64,000 nucleotides of DNA from FEN-1139 sp964396375 (GTDB lineage Bacteria > Myxococcota_A > Polyangia > Polyangiales > Polyangiaceae), in contig CAYNEY010000022.1 in assembly GCA_964396375.1 (NCBI GenBank), forward strand, positions 28,953 to 92,952, in the 5' to 3' direction. The translations under genes and the position numbers were made by a program. The first letter of the stretch is position 1; the number at the start of each line of letters is the position of its first letter. Positions 52,776-61,650 of this stretch are shown one piece after another. The notes below the pieces were generated by a model that was not told where the DNA came from, ran no database searches, and saw only the letters and a program-made list of their open reading frames with translations.

Positions 52776-53753
52776 TCAGGAGCGTGGGAGGTTGAAGGAG
52801 TTCACTGCTGCACCGGCGGGTTCCGCCTCATTTACGCGTGAGCGCGGTGGGTTCGAGGGAGTTTGGGGCGAATGGCCCACGTTGGCGCAGCAGCGGAAGC
52901 CAATCTGGTAGCCGTGATGCCAGTGGTTGTGATCGGTGGTCATGGGCCGACAGCGGTTCCGCACTGGTCCCCAATAACCACCTTTGAGACCGCTGCTGTA
53001 CTCGGGCCCATTGACCGACCCGGCGCCGTTCACCACCCACTCATCGACATTGCCGGTCATGTCGAAAACGCCGTAGGTGCTCTTGCAGCGTTCGCGCGAT
53101 CCCGACGGTTCACTTTGGCTCAGCCGGGCGATTTCCGCGTGGCGCGTGGCAGGGTTTTGGTACGCCGCGTCGTCCGGCATGATGTAGTCGCGGTCATAGT
53201 TGCAGGCGCTCGGATCCCGTTCGAAGGCCGAAGGATAGGGGGTGCGCTCGTTGCCCTCGCAGGCCAGCGTCCACTCCTCCGCCGTACACAGCCGCTTGCC
53301 CTCGGCGGCGCAGATCTGCGCCGCCTCTTCGAAATTCACGCCAACGGTAGGTTTCACGTTGGCCTGATTGGGGTACTCGAAGCGATCGATGCAGTAGTTC
53401 TTCCGTACCGTCGGTAGAAGGCACCGTGAACTCGGCCGAAACTTGGCGCACCGGTCGCGCTTCTCGCTCAGATACTCCTCACAGATCTGTTCGAGCACCG
53501 GACAGTACTCACCGTCCACCTCCAGCATGTTTGCTGGGCAGGCGAGGGCTTGAGCTGTGCTGACTGAGTTCGGCTCGTCGCCGACCGGTGCGTAGGTTGC
53601 GGCCAGTACCGCAGCATTAGGGTCCGAGACCCTGGTCCGAGCCTCCGCAATTGCGGGGCCACGGGACACCTGGCCGCCGTCGACCACACCCAGGCCGATA
53701 ACTCCCACCACAGCCAATCCCACCACAAGACGTAGCCTGGACATTTCACTCAC
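52776..53753 (-). CDS. exported FGE/SUMF1-fold protein
   Basis: Protein of 325 residues with an N-terminal hydrophobic segment (LVVGLAVVGVIGLGV) acting as signal or anchor. The FGE-sulfatase fold is seen in YCIDRFEYPNQANVKPTV, GKRLCTAEEWTLACEG, FDMTGNVDEWV, LKGGYWGPVRNRC and GFRCCAN. In true formylglycine-generating enzymes the region after GGxW carries two catalytic Cys; here one of them is absent, so copper-based oxidase activity is unlikely. It is probably a non-catalytic or different-function member. GTG 53753 or ATG 53744 may be the start. Confidence 0.85.
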   Translation of the reverse strand: MSEMSRLRLVVGLAVVGVIGLGVVDGGQVSRGPAIAEARTRVSDPNAAVLAATYAPVGDEPNSVSTAQALACPANMLEVDGEYCPVLEQICEEYLSEKRDRCAKFRPSSRCLLPTVRKNYCIDRFEYPNQANVKPTVGVNFEEAAQICAAEGKRLCTAEEWTLACEGNERTPYPSAFERDPSACNYDRDYIMPDDAAYQNPATRHAEIARLSQSEPSGSRERCKSTYGVFDMTGNVDEWVVNGAGSVNGPEYSSGLKGGYWGPVRNRCRPMTTDHNHWHHGYQIGFRCCANVGHSPQTPSNPPRSRVNEAEPAGAAVNSFNLPRS

Positions 53754-54128
53754 ACCCCAACCGGCCAGGGGCCGATTGACTCTCCCAAAGGAACGTCACG
53801 AACTCGATCGACATGAGCCGATTCGATGCGTCAATCATAGAAAGATGCAGTGAGTGAGGTGACATTTCCGGCAATGCTCCCTTCTCTCAAAGCAAATAAT
53901 GTGCCGTATTGTCGGACCTGGTTAGAGGGCCACGACCAAGGACTTCATCAGATTAGTCCGAGCGGCCAAGCTTGTTTTTTGTGGAAGAACCCTATCGAAG
54001 AGCCAAGGGAACAGGAGCTCAGGCCCAGTGATGGCACCAGCGCTTCGCGGACACTGTGACTTCCATGCCGCACAGCGCAGAATCATACAGCAGTATGGTA
54101 GTGAAACGCCGTCCCACCACCCACTGGT
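53754..54128. other. 375-bp intergenic region, AT-richer than surroundings
   Basis: No coding frame with family-like sequence is present. The stretch around 53820-53960 is less GC-rich than the flanking genes and contains a poly-T run (GCTTGTTTTTTGTGG, about 53967-53981). It presumably holds the promoter of the FGE-fold gene and the 3' end of the downstream-transcribed operon. No clear hairpin terminator was found. Confidence 0.5.
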
Positions 54129-54728
54129 TCAGGTCTTCCGGTTCCTGAGCCTGCGCAGCGTTTCCTCCCGATCGGCAGATGGGGATGGTGAACCCAACAC
54201 CTGCAGGGCAGGTTCCAGCGGATCTTGCGGAACGGCGCGGCGGGCTGGGACGGTGGGCTCCCTCGGTGGTGGAGGAACGCTTGAGACACGCCGTGCGGCC
54301 GGTACAATTGAGGCACTCCGTGCCAGGGGTGGACGAGCGGAGGGTAACGGTGAGGATTCCCCAGCCAATACAGGAGGTGGCGGGACCGAGGTCCAACTCG
54401 CAACCGCGGAGCCTTGCGCGCGCTGCGTCGCCTCGGCGTGCTTTATGAGGTCGAGAGATTGGGGTGCGAAGCTCTGCACTCGGATCGCCACCGCGCTCTG
54501 CCGGTTCTGGTGTGCCGCCGAACATTTGGCGACCACCCCATCTCCGCCCACCAGAAGTGTGCCATCCATCAGCACGAGTTCGAAAGTGACCTCGGCACCC
54601 TCAGGATGAGCAGGTGCTCCCACCAAGACCACGCTGCGCTCCGCGATCGCCCAGGCTTCGGACGCAAGAAATTCCTCCTTCGTACGGTAGGGACGCACCA
54701 CGCGCAAGAGCGGCGGAGTCGAGGTCAT
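54129..54728 (-). CDS. PilZ-like domain protein
   Basis: Protein of 199 residues. The first 100 residues (RTKEEFLASEAWAIAERSVVL, GAEVTFELVLMDGTLLVGGDGVV) resemble the N-terminal PilZ-like domains common in myxobacteria, but the RxxxR and D/NxSxxG c-di-GMP motifs are not clearly present. The rest is Pro/Ser/Ala-rich and disordered, ending with basic residues. It follows the 300-residue hypothetical gene by ten bases on the same strand. Confidence 0.7.
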   Translation of the reverse strand: MTSTPPLLRVVRPYRTKEEFLASEAWAIAERSVVLVGAPAHPEGAEVTFELVLMDGTLLVGGDGVVAKCSAAHQNRQSAVAIRVQSFAPQSLDLIKHAEATQRAQGSAVASWTSVPPPPVLAGESSPLPSARPPLARSASIVPAARRVSSVPPPPREPTVPARRAVPQDPLEPALQVLGSPSPSADREETLRRLRNRKT

Positions 54729-54738
54729 GAGGGGTGTT

Positions 54739-55641
54739 TCATGCGAAATCGTCGTCCGATACCGTCTCCAGCACTGGTTGGGAAGGGCCCGTAGCCTCTG
54801 CAGGCTTGGGATCGGAGGGTGGCGGCGGCGGCCGACTTGCCGTCGACTCCGCAGGCTTGGGATCGGAAGGTGGCGGCGGTGGTCGACTTGCCGTCGACTC
54901 CACAGGCGGTGGCTTCTGGCCGGAGTAACCGTGAACCTCTGCGATCCGCGGATGGATCACCGCACTCCAGAGGTGTGGAAGCGGTACATATTCAACCAGC
55001 ACTGACGCGGTAAGAGCGGCCCAGAGTTCCACCTCGGTGAACGGTGAACGCTTCTTGCCGGCAGAAAGAGCCGCGTCGATGATCTTTCCGAGCTCGGCCT
55101 TTGGGAGGCGAGACGCGAGCTCGGCCACAGTGATCCCCTCAACCATGGCGCGGTGGGTGAGCAGACCGTCCGCCAGTCCACGCTCGAGAAGGAACGAGAG
55201 ATGTTGACGGGCCACGCGGTGGTCGTCAACTTTGGTGGGAGAGACGGTCCAGAACTCCCCTTCGATCAGAAAGCTCCACAATGCCTTGGGATCGAGGTAA
55301 CGAACCCGATCGTCGGGTTCAAACACCGCCACGATCGCCTCGGCGGTGGTCTCACCCTCGCTGAGGGCGATCCGTAGGTCGTCGGCAGCTGCTTGCCAGG
55401 TCTTCTTCGAAGCGATGCGTGCCTTCAATCCGGTGGTTTGAGACAGAATAGTTGCGCGTAGTTCCGGCTGACTCGCCATGCCTTCCATGAGCGTTTCGGG
55501 AGGAAAGTGGCGAATGAAATCGCGAGCGGTGCGCCGACCCACCGCGAGCGCATGTTGAACAGCGTGTGAGAGGAAGCGTTGACGGCCGTCAGAAAGCTTG
55601 GAAGTAAAGGGCTCGTTGGTGGGAGTCGAAGGATCGGTCAT
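54739..55641 (-). CDS. hypothetical protein with Pro-rich repeated tail
   Basis: Protein of 300 residues without signal peptide. Residues 15-235 are mostly helical (RDFIRHFPPETLMEGMA, ELASRLPKAELGKIIDAAL). From about residue 245 a Pro/Ser-rich tail contains two copies of a 17-residue repeat (ESTASRPPPPPSDPKPA). No family recognised. It is upstream of the PilZ-like gene and downstream of the GYF-domain protein on the same strand, and may be part of the same functional group. Confidence 0.75.
   Translation of the reverse strand: MTDPSTPTNEPFTSKLSDGRQRFLSHAVQHALAVGRRTARDFIRHFPPETLMEGMASQPELRATILSQTTGLKARIASKKTWQAAADDLRIALSEGETTAEAIVAVFEPDDRVRYLDPKALWSFLIEGEFWTVSPTKVDDHRVARQHLSFLLERGLADGLLTHRAMVEGITVAELASRLPKAELGKIIDAALSAGKKRSPFTEVELWAALTASVLVEYVPLPHLWSAVIHPRIAEVHGYSGQKPPPVESTASRPPPPPSDPKPAESTASRPPPPPSDPKPAEATGPSQPVLETVSDDDFA
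54801..54902 (-). repeat. 2 x 51-bp tandem coding repeat
   Basis: Two adjacent near-identical 51-bp units, starting CAGGCTTGGG on the plus strand and with a partial third unit following, encode the ESTASRPPPPPSDPKPA repeats of the hypothetical protein. They are a local duplication in a disordered tail. Confidence 0.85.
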
Positions 55642-55776
55642 GATCGCGTCCTCTCTACTGGTTCACGGTCGACGCGGCGCCACGCGCCGAGGATGAGACG
55701 GTACCCCAATCTGCCCCATTGTGTCGACGCCGCAGCGTTGGTTCTAGCTGGTAACGTTGACGAATCACTCTCTCAC

Positions 55777-58056
55777 TCACCGGGCCGGAACGGTTACCGT
55801 AATCGATTCCGAAGCTCCCTCGAACTCAGGTACGCGCACATCGTCGAAGACCTGCTGCAGACAGCGGCCGACGTAGCTCGTGGTGTGCGGTTTCTTGACC
55901 TCGAGGCTGAGCACCTGACCGGATGGCTTGAACGTGAGTGTTACGGTGGCGCTGCCAGTCACACCCTTTCTCAGCCCGCACATTCGGGCGCGTTTCACGG
56001 CCGCTTCCGCCGCCCGTTCAGCCGCGGCCCGATCGAAGAGCTTTGTGGCCTTCTTGGTCGCGGCGAATTCCTTCGCGAAATCTGCATCGTTGACCGGGCC
56101 GGAAGTGGTCTGGCTCGGCGATGGCCCAGCTGCTTGCGGGACGGTGGCCACAGGGGCACTCAGGGTGGGGGCGCTGGTGCTCGGCTCGGCTCGCACAGGC
56201 ACAAGTGGCGGCTTACGATCATGACACTGGGTTGCCAGCGCGATGGCCAGCGTCAGCGCGAGCACGAGCCCGATCCATGGCACAAGCCGGCGGGCGAGGG
56301 GACGGCGCAGGGGGGGAAACTCGTCGATGGTGGGTGCGAGGTTGGTCCGTGTGTGAGGATCTGCAGTCGCAACCGAGTCCGCGAGATCTTCGCTGGCCAG
56401 CGCGTCGGGTGGTGGCGGGACAAAGCGCCTGGTAGGCGCTTCGCTCTCGATGAATCGACCTCCGTCACTCGCCGTCGCGTCGTCGTCCGACTGAGGTGGC
56501 GGTGCGACATAGGGAAGCGTGGGGATATCCTCCGCTGGGGCCGAGTCCGAGGTTGCATCGGGCGTCGGGCAGAGCATGAGAGGGAGAGTCGCTTCGGTTG
56601 GATTCAGCTCACTACCCGGTGGGAGGGGCGTCAGACGCACGCCTGGTGCGGCGGTCACCACGCCGTCGCCGATCGAGACGACGGATCTCTGAGAATGGAC
56701 GGACTCGCTGCTTTCGAGCACCACCACCCGAGCTGAAGTGGGAGGCTGGCTCTCCCGGCCTGCGGTTGTCGCGTCGGTCGAGGCTGTGAGTGACTCACCG
56801 GTGTCATCACCGACCTCGAGCACCGGCGAAGGCCTGACCACGTTCGATGGGCTTTGACCCAGCTCCATCGCTGAGCCTCCGCTGTCTCCGAGTAACGCGG
56901 CAGATTCAGTGGTGTCGGTGAGCTGTGCCAAAGGGCCATCGAAGAGGCTCCGCAGCTCTCCAATCCCGTCTAGGGGTAGCCAGTCTGCCAGCCCCTCTCG
57001 CCACGCAATGGTGTTCCGCGAGATCCGACCAGCTGCGAGTTCTCGACGGATGTCCTCCACCTGAAGCTCGCGATCATCGTCGTCGCCGTAGCTCACCAAC
57101 CAGATGGTGCGTGACGAATTCTCGGCAGCTGCAGGCTCGTTCGGTGGCGCGACCAGTGGGGGGCTTGCGGCTGCGGCGGGGGGAAGGGCGCTCCAATCTG
57201 CGTCCGTGTCACTGGTGTCCGGTGTGGGTGCGGCGAGCGTGGTGATGCGCGGAACGATACCCCGCGCCGAGGGAGGACTCGCGAGTGTGCCCACCGGAAA
57301 ACTGGGCCGTACACCGAGTGGACGTGCCGTCGAGACTTCTGGTCGAGGGGTGGAGGCGGGCTTGGCGTCCGATTGGGCAGAGGTGCGGATTGCGCTCGTC
57401 GGCGCGCGTGAGACACGGCGCGCGAGCGCGGATTGGACTGGGCGAGGTTGTGAAGGGAGAGACGGACGTGGTGAGGAATCCGGCGAGACCGCTTCTGGTG
57501 GTGAGAGAGGCGTATCTTCCCTCCCTGGTCGCGACGAAGTGTTGCCAATCGGAGTTCTCGGCTGTGCTTGCTCCGTGTTTTTGGTTAGCTTCGTGCCGAA
57601 GCGCGCTGAACTTGGCTGTCGCGCCGAAGCGGGAGTGGATGGGGCGATCGTCGACGGAGCTGAAGGTGGGGGAGCGGACGGAGTCCGTGGCGAGGTCTCG
57701 GCAGTCGACGGAGCTGAGGGTGGGGGAGCGGACGGAGTCCGTGGCGAGGTCTCGGCAGTCGACGGAGTCGACGGAGCTGAGGGTGGGGGAGCGAACGGAG
57801 TCCGTGGCGAGGTCTCGGCAATCGACGGAGCTGAGGGTGGGGGAGCGGACGGAGTCCGTGGCGAGGTCTCGGCAGTCGACGGAGTCGACGGAGCTGCAAG
57901 AGATGACTCCGGATCGGTCGTTCCGTCGACCTGGATCTCGGCTTTGCAGGCGCGGCATTTGAGCGTGGCCAAACGACCGCGAACTCTTCGCTCCCAGATC
58001 TCGTCCGGGATCGCGAACACGGCCTTACAGGCGGAACACGTCACCGAGTGGGGCAT
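55777..58056 (-). CDS. zinc ribbon-GYF-TonB-like membrane protein
   Basis: Protein of 759 residues. N-terminus: MJ0042-type zinc ribbon with CSAC (residues 7-10) and CRAC (34-37). Residues 45-310 are Pro/Ser/Thr-rich and disordered with a repeat of the SPRTPSAPPP type. A GYF_2-like domain spans about 315-372 (IWLVSYGDDDDRE, REGLADWLPLDGI). One transmembrane helix (about 590-610) separates it from a C-terminal TonB/AgmX-like periplasmic domain (VTGSATVTLTFKPSGQVLSLEVKKP). This domain order is known from myxobacterial gliding and envelope proteins. It may transmit energy or signals between cytoplasm and periplasm. Confidence 0.87.
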   Translation of the reverse strand: MPHSVTCSACKAVFAIPDEIWERRVRGRLATLKCRACKAEIQVDGTTDPESSLAAPSTPSTAETSPRTPSAPPPSAPSIAETSPRTPFAPPPSAPSTPSTAETSPRTPSAPPPSAPSTAETSPRTPSAPPPSAPSTIAPSTPASARQPSSARFGTKLTKNTEQAQPRTPIGNTSSRPGREDTPLSPPEAVSPDSSPRPSLPSQPRPVQSALARRVSRAPTSAIRTSAQSDAKPASTPRPEVSTARPLGVRPSFPVGTLASPPSARGIVPRITTLAAPTPDTSDTDADWSALPPAAAASPPLVAPPNEPAAAENSSRTIWLVSYGDDDDRELQVEDIRRELAAGRISRNTIAWREGLADWLPLDGIGELRSLFDGPLAQLTDTTESAALLGDSGGSAMELGQSPSNVVRPSPVLEVGDDTGESLTASTDATTAGRESQPPTSARVVVLESSESVHSQRSVVSIGDGVVTAAPGVRLTPLPPGSELNPTEATLPLMLCPTPDATSDSAPAEDIPTLPYVAPPPQSDDDATASDGGRFIESEAPTRRFVPPPPDALASEDLADSVATADPHTRTNLAPTIDEFPPLRRPLARRLVPWIGLVLALTLAIALATQCHDRKPPLVPVRAEPSTSAPTLSAPVATVPQAAGPSPSQTTSGPVNDADFAKEFAATKKATKLFDRAAAERAAEAAVKRARMCGLRKGVTGSATVTLTFKPSGQVLSLEVKKPHTTSYVGRCLQQVFDDVRVPEFEGASESITVTVPAR
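57652..57895 (-). repeat. degenerate 54-63-bp coding repeat, four copies
   Basis: Four tandem copies of a GC-rich unit (core GACGGAGTCCGTGGCGAGGT on the plus strand) encode SAPSTAETSPRTPSAPPP-type segments of the GYF-domain protein. Copies alternate in length because some carry an extra STP insertion. The near-identity of copies indicates recent duplication. Confidence 0.85.
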
Positions 58057-58221
58057 ACTCTGGGCGAGAGCCTATCGAAGATTTGGTGTCCCTGAAATGC
58101 CCTTCTCGTGTCCTCGTTTTGCGCGGAATACCTGAATCGCTCTCGGATGTTCAGGTCTTCTTCGACGACCGAACCAGAGACCGAGCGCGACCAGCCGGTC
58201 AGCGTGGAAAGTTCCAGCTCG

Positions 58222-59136
58222 TCAAAACACCACCCCCAGAGATAGGCGGAAGAACAGGTAGGCGGGATGCAAAAAGCTGTAAAGACCCGCGTTGTCTCCG
58301 GCTTGGTTCACCCGGATCAGCAGTTGATCGTCGTCGCAACCCTCGGTGACCATCTCACCGCTTGCGCTTTCACAACGCCTGTGCCGATTCAGCTCCACAC
58401 CAAGACCGAGGGCTGTGGCCAGCGTGAATGCGCCCCATCGGGAGTGGGAACCGAACATGCCTCCCACGCGCCGCTCGGTGTGATCCACCCCATCGACCAC
58501 CACCCCGTTTTCCCGGCTCTCGTAGTGAAAGGCGTAGTTGGTGAAAAAGGCGCGTAGCACCGAGCCTCGGAAAGCCTTTCCGTCCAGCCAGAATCCAACG
58601 CCCAGCGATGCTCCCGTCAGCGAGCCCAATCCGTTGGATTCCTGGTAGAGGGTGTCCGGGAGATTCTCGAGGTGCAAAAATGGTGGTTGCTCGCTAGTCA
58701 CGAATACCGGGACAAGCTCGATAGAAATCGCATCGATTGGCGCGAGTTCGAGTTCGAGCCCGAGTCGCCCCTCGAGCAGCCAATTGAGCGGATCGATGCG
58801 TACCGAGAAGTCAGGGAAGGAGGACTTCGAACGTCTTGGTTCGGGTGGGAGCGGCGGCTCTTCATGAGCGGAGGGCTCGAACGGGGTGGGTTCGTCGTAT
58901 TGTGCTTCGCTGGCTAAGACGGGAGCGTCCTGGGCCGTGATGGGTGATATTGGCGCTGTTTCCGCAGGTGGCGTTGCTGGGGACACGCTCGGTGGCGGCG
59001 CCGCTGGGACGCCCTCAGGATTTCCGGCGTCGGCAGGGGCCGGCGAGGGAACCGGTGGCTCGGTTTGGGCCGATGCCCAAGGTGTCCACAGCAGCAACGA
59101 CAGTGCCAGATACCCAATGGAAGTGACGCGGAGCAT
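58222..59136 (-). CDS. outer membrane beta-barrel candidate
   Basis: Exported protein of 304 residues. A signal peptide (MLRVTSIGYLALSLLLWTPWASAQ) is followed by a Pro/Ala-rich linker to about residue 100. The remaining 200 residues alternate hydrophobic and polar residues (PDFSVRIDPLNWLLEGRLGLELELAPI, TGASLGVGFWLDGKAFRGSVLRAFF) and end LFFRLSLGVVF, with a terminal aromatic Phe as in outer membrane barrels. ATG 59136 fits the signal peptide. Function unknown. Confidence 0.8.
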   Translation of the reverse strand: MLRVTSIGYLALSLLLWTPWASAQTEPPVPSPAPADAGNPEGVPAAPPPSVSPATPPAETAPISPITAQDAPVLASEAQYDEPTPFEPSAHEEPPLPPEPRRSKSSFPDFSVRIDPLNWLLEGRLGLELELAPIDAISIELVPVFVTSEQPPFLHLENLPDTLYQESNGLGSLTGASLGVGFWLDGKAFRGSVLRAFFTNYAFHYESRENGVVVDGVDHTERRVGGMFGSHSRWGAFTLATALGLGVELNRHRRCESASGEMVTEGCDDDQLLIRVNQAGDNAGLYSFLHPAYLFFRLSLGVVF

Positions 59137-59252
59137 GGCCCAAGCATAGTCTCTCTCTCGCATCGTTGACAGGGGTTCTCTCCCTCCGCCCAGGGTCCTG
59201 TTGCCGGAACGTCACCCCAAAGGCTAACCTTGCGGTCCGGAGATCCTGCTTC

Positions 59253-60743
59253 ATGAACCCGAAAATCACTTTCTCCACACTAGCGCCAATTGAGCAGAAG
59301 GCGGACACCCTGATCCTTGGTGTCGCGGAAGCTGGTGGGGAGATGAATGCGAGCCTGGCTTCTCTCGATGCTGCATTGGGAGGAGGGCTGTCCCAGCTGA
59401 TGCAGCGCGCTGAGTTCGTGGGCAGGCAAGACCAGCACTTGGATGTGACGACGTTGGGGCGTCTTCCCTCTCGGATGCTCCTTTTGGTTGGGTTGGGACC
59501 GGCTGACAAGCTCGACACCGCCCGGTTGCGGGCCCAAATCGCCAATGGCCTCCGCCACGCTGCCCACACGGGCGCAGGTCACGTTGCTGTTCAGTTGCCG
59601 ATGACCTTGGAGCCCTGGGTTTGCCGGAGCCTGGCTGAAGGGCTCCGACTTGGTGCCTACCGCTTCGACCGCTACTTCAGCGGAGAGCGAGCCATCAAGC
59701 GACGGGTGCAAGCGGTGACCATTCTGTCCCGTGGAAAGGTGTCGGCTGCAGCGAAGCGTGCCTTCGAAGTGGGGATCGCGGTAGCGGAGGGTGTGTGTCT
59801 GGCGCGGGACGCCGTGAACGAGCCGGCGAACGTCATGACCCCAGCCATGCTCGGCAAGTGGGCGACTGATCTGGGACGCAAGAGTCCGTTGATCCGTACC
59901 AGAGTCTGGGATCAGAAGGGTATCGATCGGCTAGGAATGAAGCTTCTTTCGGCGGTTGGTCGTGGCAGTAGCAACCAGCCGCGCTTCATTCAACTCACCT
60001 ACGCCCCCCGGCAGCGCACCCGACGTCGAGTGGTGGTGCTTGGCAAGGGCTTGACCTTCGACTCGGGAGGGCTTTGCATCAAGCCCGCCGCCGGTATGAA
60101 CGAGATGAAGAGTGACATGGGCGGTGCGGCGGCTGTACTCGGGCTCATGGCCACGCTGCCCTCGATCCTTCCGAACGTCGAGGTGCACGGTTTGATCGTG
60201 GCAGCCGAGAACATGCCGGATGGTGCGAGCTATCGCCCGGGAGATGTCTTCGGATCGCTCGGAGGGAAGACCGTCGAGATCGTCAACACTGACGCCGAGG
60301 GAAGGCTCGTGTTGGCGGATGGTCTCGCCTACGCGACGGCCCTCCAACCCGACGTAATCATCGATGTAGCCACCTTGACCGGCGCCTGCGTGGTGGCCCT
60401 GGGCAAGACCACATCAGCGTACTTCTCCACCTGTGATGATTGGGGGCACCGATTCGAGCAGGCCGCCAAGCAAGCAGGGGAGAGCTTCTGGCGGCTGCCG
60501 TTCCTTCCGGAGCTCAAGGAGCAGCTGAAGAGTGACATTGCTGACCTGAAGCACACCGGCGAGCGCTTTGGCGGAGCCATCACCGCAGCGCTCTTCCTCC
60601 GTGAGTTCGTGGGCAAGACTCCGTTCATCCACTGCGATATTGCCGGTCCTGTGCTGGCGGAGCGCGCGCGTGGCGTCGCGTGCAAGGGGGCAACGGGCCA
60701 TCCGGTGCTGACCTTGGTCGAGTTGTTGGAGCGGCTCGGTTGA
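59253..60743 (+). CDS. pepA: leucyl aminopeptidase
   Basis: M17 family cytosolic exopeptidase of 496 residues removing N-terminal amino acids. The two-metal site is seen in VVLGKGLTFDSGGLCIKPA (Lys and Asp ligands, about residue 264) and in SDMGG, with the family signature NTDAEGRLVL. The hexamer-forming N-terminal domain is less conserved. ATG 59253 gives the usual start; the upstream open frame has no family features. It heads an operon of overlapping genes that ends near the rRNA promoter. Confidence 0.96.
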   Translation: MNPKITFSTLAPIEQKADTLILGVAEAGGEMNASLASLDAALGGGLSQLMQRAEFVGRQDQHLDVTTLGRLPSRMLLLVGLGPADKLDTARLRAQIANGLRHAAHTGAGHVAVQLPMTLEPWVCRSLAEGLRLGAYRFDRYFSGERAIKRRVQAVTILSRGKVSAAAKRAFEVGIAVAEGVCLARDAVNEPANVMTPAMLGKWATDLGRKSPLIRTRVWDQKGIDRLGMKLLSAVGRGSSNQPRFIQLTYAPRQRTRRRVVVLGKGLTFDSGGLCIKPAAGMNEMKSDMGGAAAVLGLMATLPSILPNVEVHGLIVAAENMPDGASYRPGDVFGSLGGKTVEIVNTDAEGRLVLADGLAYATALQPDVIIDVATLTGACVVALGKTTSAYFSTCDDWGHRFEQAAKQAGESFWRLPFLPELKEQLKSDIADLKHTGERFGGAITAALFLREFVGKTPFIHCDIAGPVLAERARGVACKGATGHPVLTLVELLERLG

Positions 60744-61432
60744 AACCCGCCAACCCAACCAGAGAACGGTTCGTGCTCGAGCTTGGCCTGGTTGGAGGCT
60801 ACGCATGGAGTACGACCGTGCTCTTCTTGGCGTTTTTACCCTCGGCACGAGCGGAGGGCTTCTGGCTGGCTCTCGTTCCTCTGCCATTTCTCAGCCTTCT
60901 GCCATGGCTGGCTCCTCGGCCAGGCCGAGGAGCCGATCTTGCCTGTGTGGGTTTCATAGCTGCTTGTCTCCTAGTTTGGGAAGCGATGTCAGCGGATGTG
61001 TTCGAAGGTGTTCTCGGAGTTGGAGTCACAGCACTGGGTGCGGTTGGGTGGAGCGCTTTCACCGTCGCATGGCTGCGGAGCCGAACTCGGGCTGCTCTCC
61101 TTCCACTACCATCAGCACTGTCGTGGTCCGTTCCGGGTAGGACGGCGCGGCCGAACCAAGAGCCGGATTCGGCGCTGGTTGGGTTCCGCATCAGCCTGGC
61201 TGCGGTGGCGCTTGGAGTGGTGGTTCTGCCCCTCCTCGGCCTGCTGGCGCGTGTGGGTCTTCGCGGTGTGATCGTGCAGCTGGTGATGGCCGGAGGCACC
61301 CTCACCAGCTTGCTCTTACTCGCCACCGCACCAGGCACAAGACGTTGGTCCAATCCTCGCTCGACGGCGCTGCTCCTCGTTATCCTCGGTTCCGCCATCC
61401 TGATCGGTGCTTGGCTGCGTTTCTTTGGGTAG
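60740..61432 (+). CDS. hypothetical polytopic membrane protein
   Basis: Protein of 230 residues with about six hydrophobic helices (STTVLFLAFLP, LVPLPFLSLLPWLA, LACVGFIAACLLVWEAM, LAAVALGVVVLPLLGLL, IVQLVMAGGTLTSLLLLA, ALLLVILGSAILIGAWL). It begins with TTG overlapping the pepA stop as TTGA. No family recognised. Confidence 0.72.
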   Translation: MKPANPTRERFVLELGLVGGYAWSTTVLFLAFLPSARAEGFWLALVPLPFLSLLPWLAPRPGRGADLACVGFIAACLLVWEAMSADVFEGVLGVGVTALGAVGWSAFTVAWLRSRTRAALLPLPSALSWSVPGRTARPNQEPDSALVGFRISLAAVALGVVVLPLLGLLARVGLRGVIVQLVMAGGTLTSLLLLATAPGTRRWSNPRSTALLLVILGSAILIGAWLRFFG

Positions 61433-61461
61433 GATGGTGGTCACGAGGACAAGCGGAGGCG

Positions 61462-61650
61462 ATGCTTCGGAAATCCAAGGGTTCGGAATATGAAATGGGG
61501 CTTCTGGCTCTGGCTCTAACCCATCTCTCCACCGCCCTCACCATCTCCTTTCTGTTGATTCAGGCCGACTTCCTCGCGTTGGTCTTCGGGATCCTGTCTG
61601 CAACCGGGTTTTTTTCCCTCTCTTCCGGGTTGCGCACCAGAGTTCCATGA
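61462..61650 (+). CDS. small two-helix membrane protein
   Basis: Protein of 62 residues with two hydrophobic segments (MGLLALALTHLSTALTISFLLIQ region and LALVFGILSATGFFSL). GGAGGC lies just upstream of the ATG. Its stop overlaps the next start as ATGA. No known family. Confidence 0.7.
   Translation: MLRKSKGSEYEMGLLALALTHLSTALTISFLLIQADFLALVFGILSATGFFSLSSGLRTRVP

Noticed and set aside
57104..58135. Plus-strand open frame of 343 codons over the GYF-domain gene
   Set aside because: Shadow of the repeated Pro/Ser-rich coding region on the other strand.
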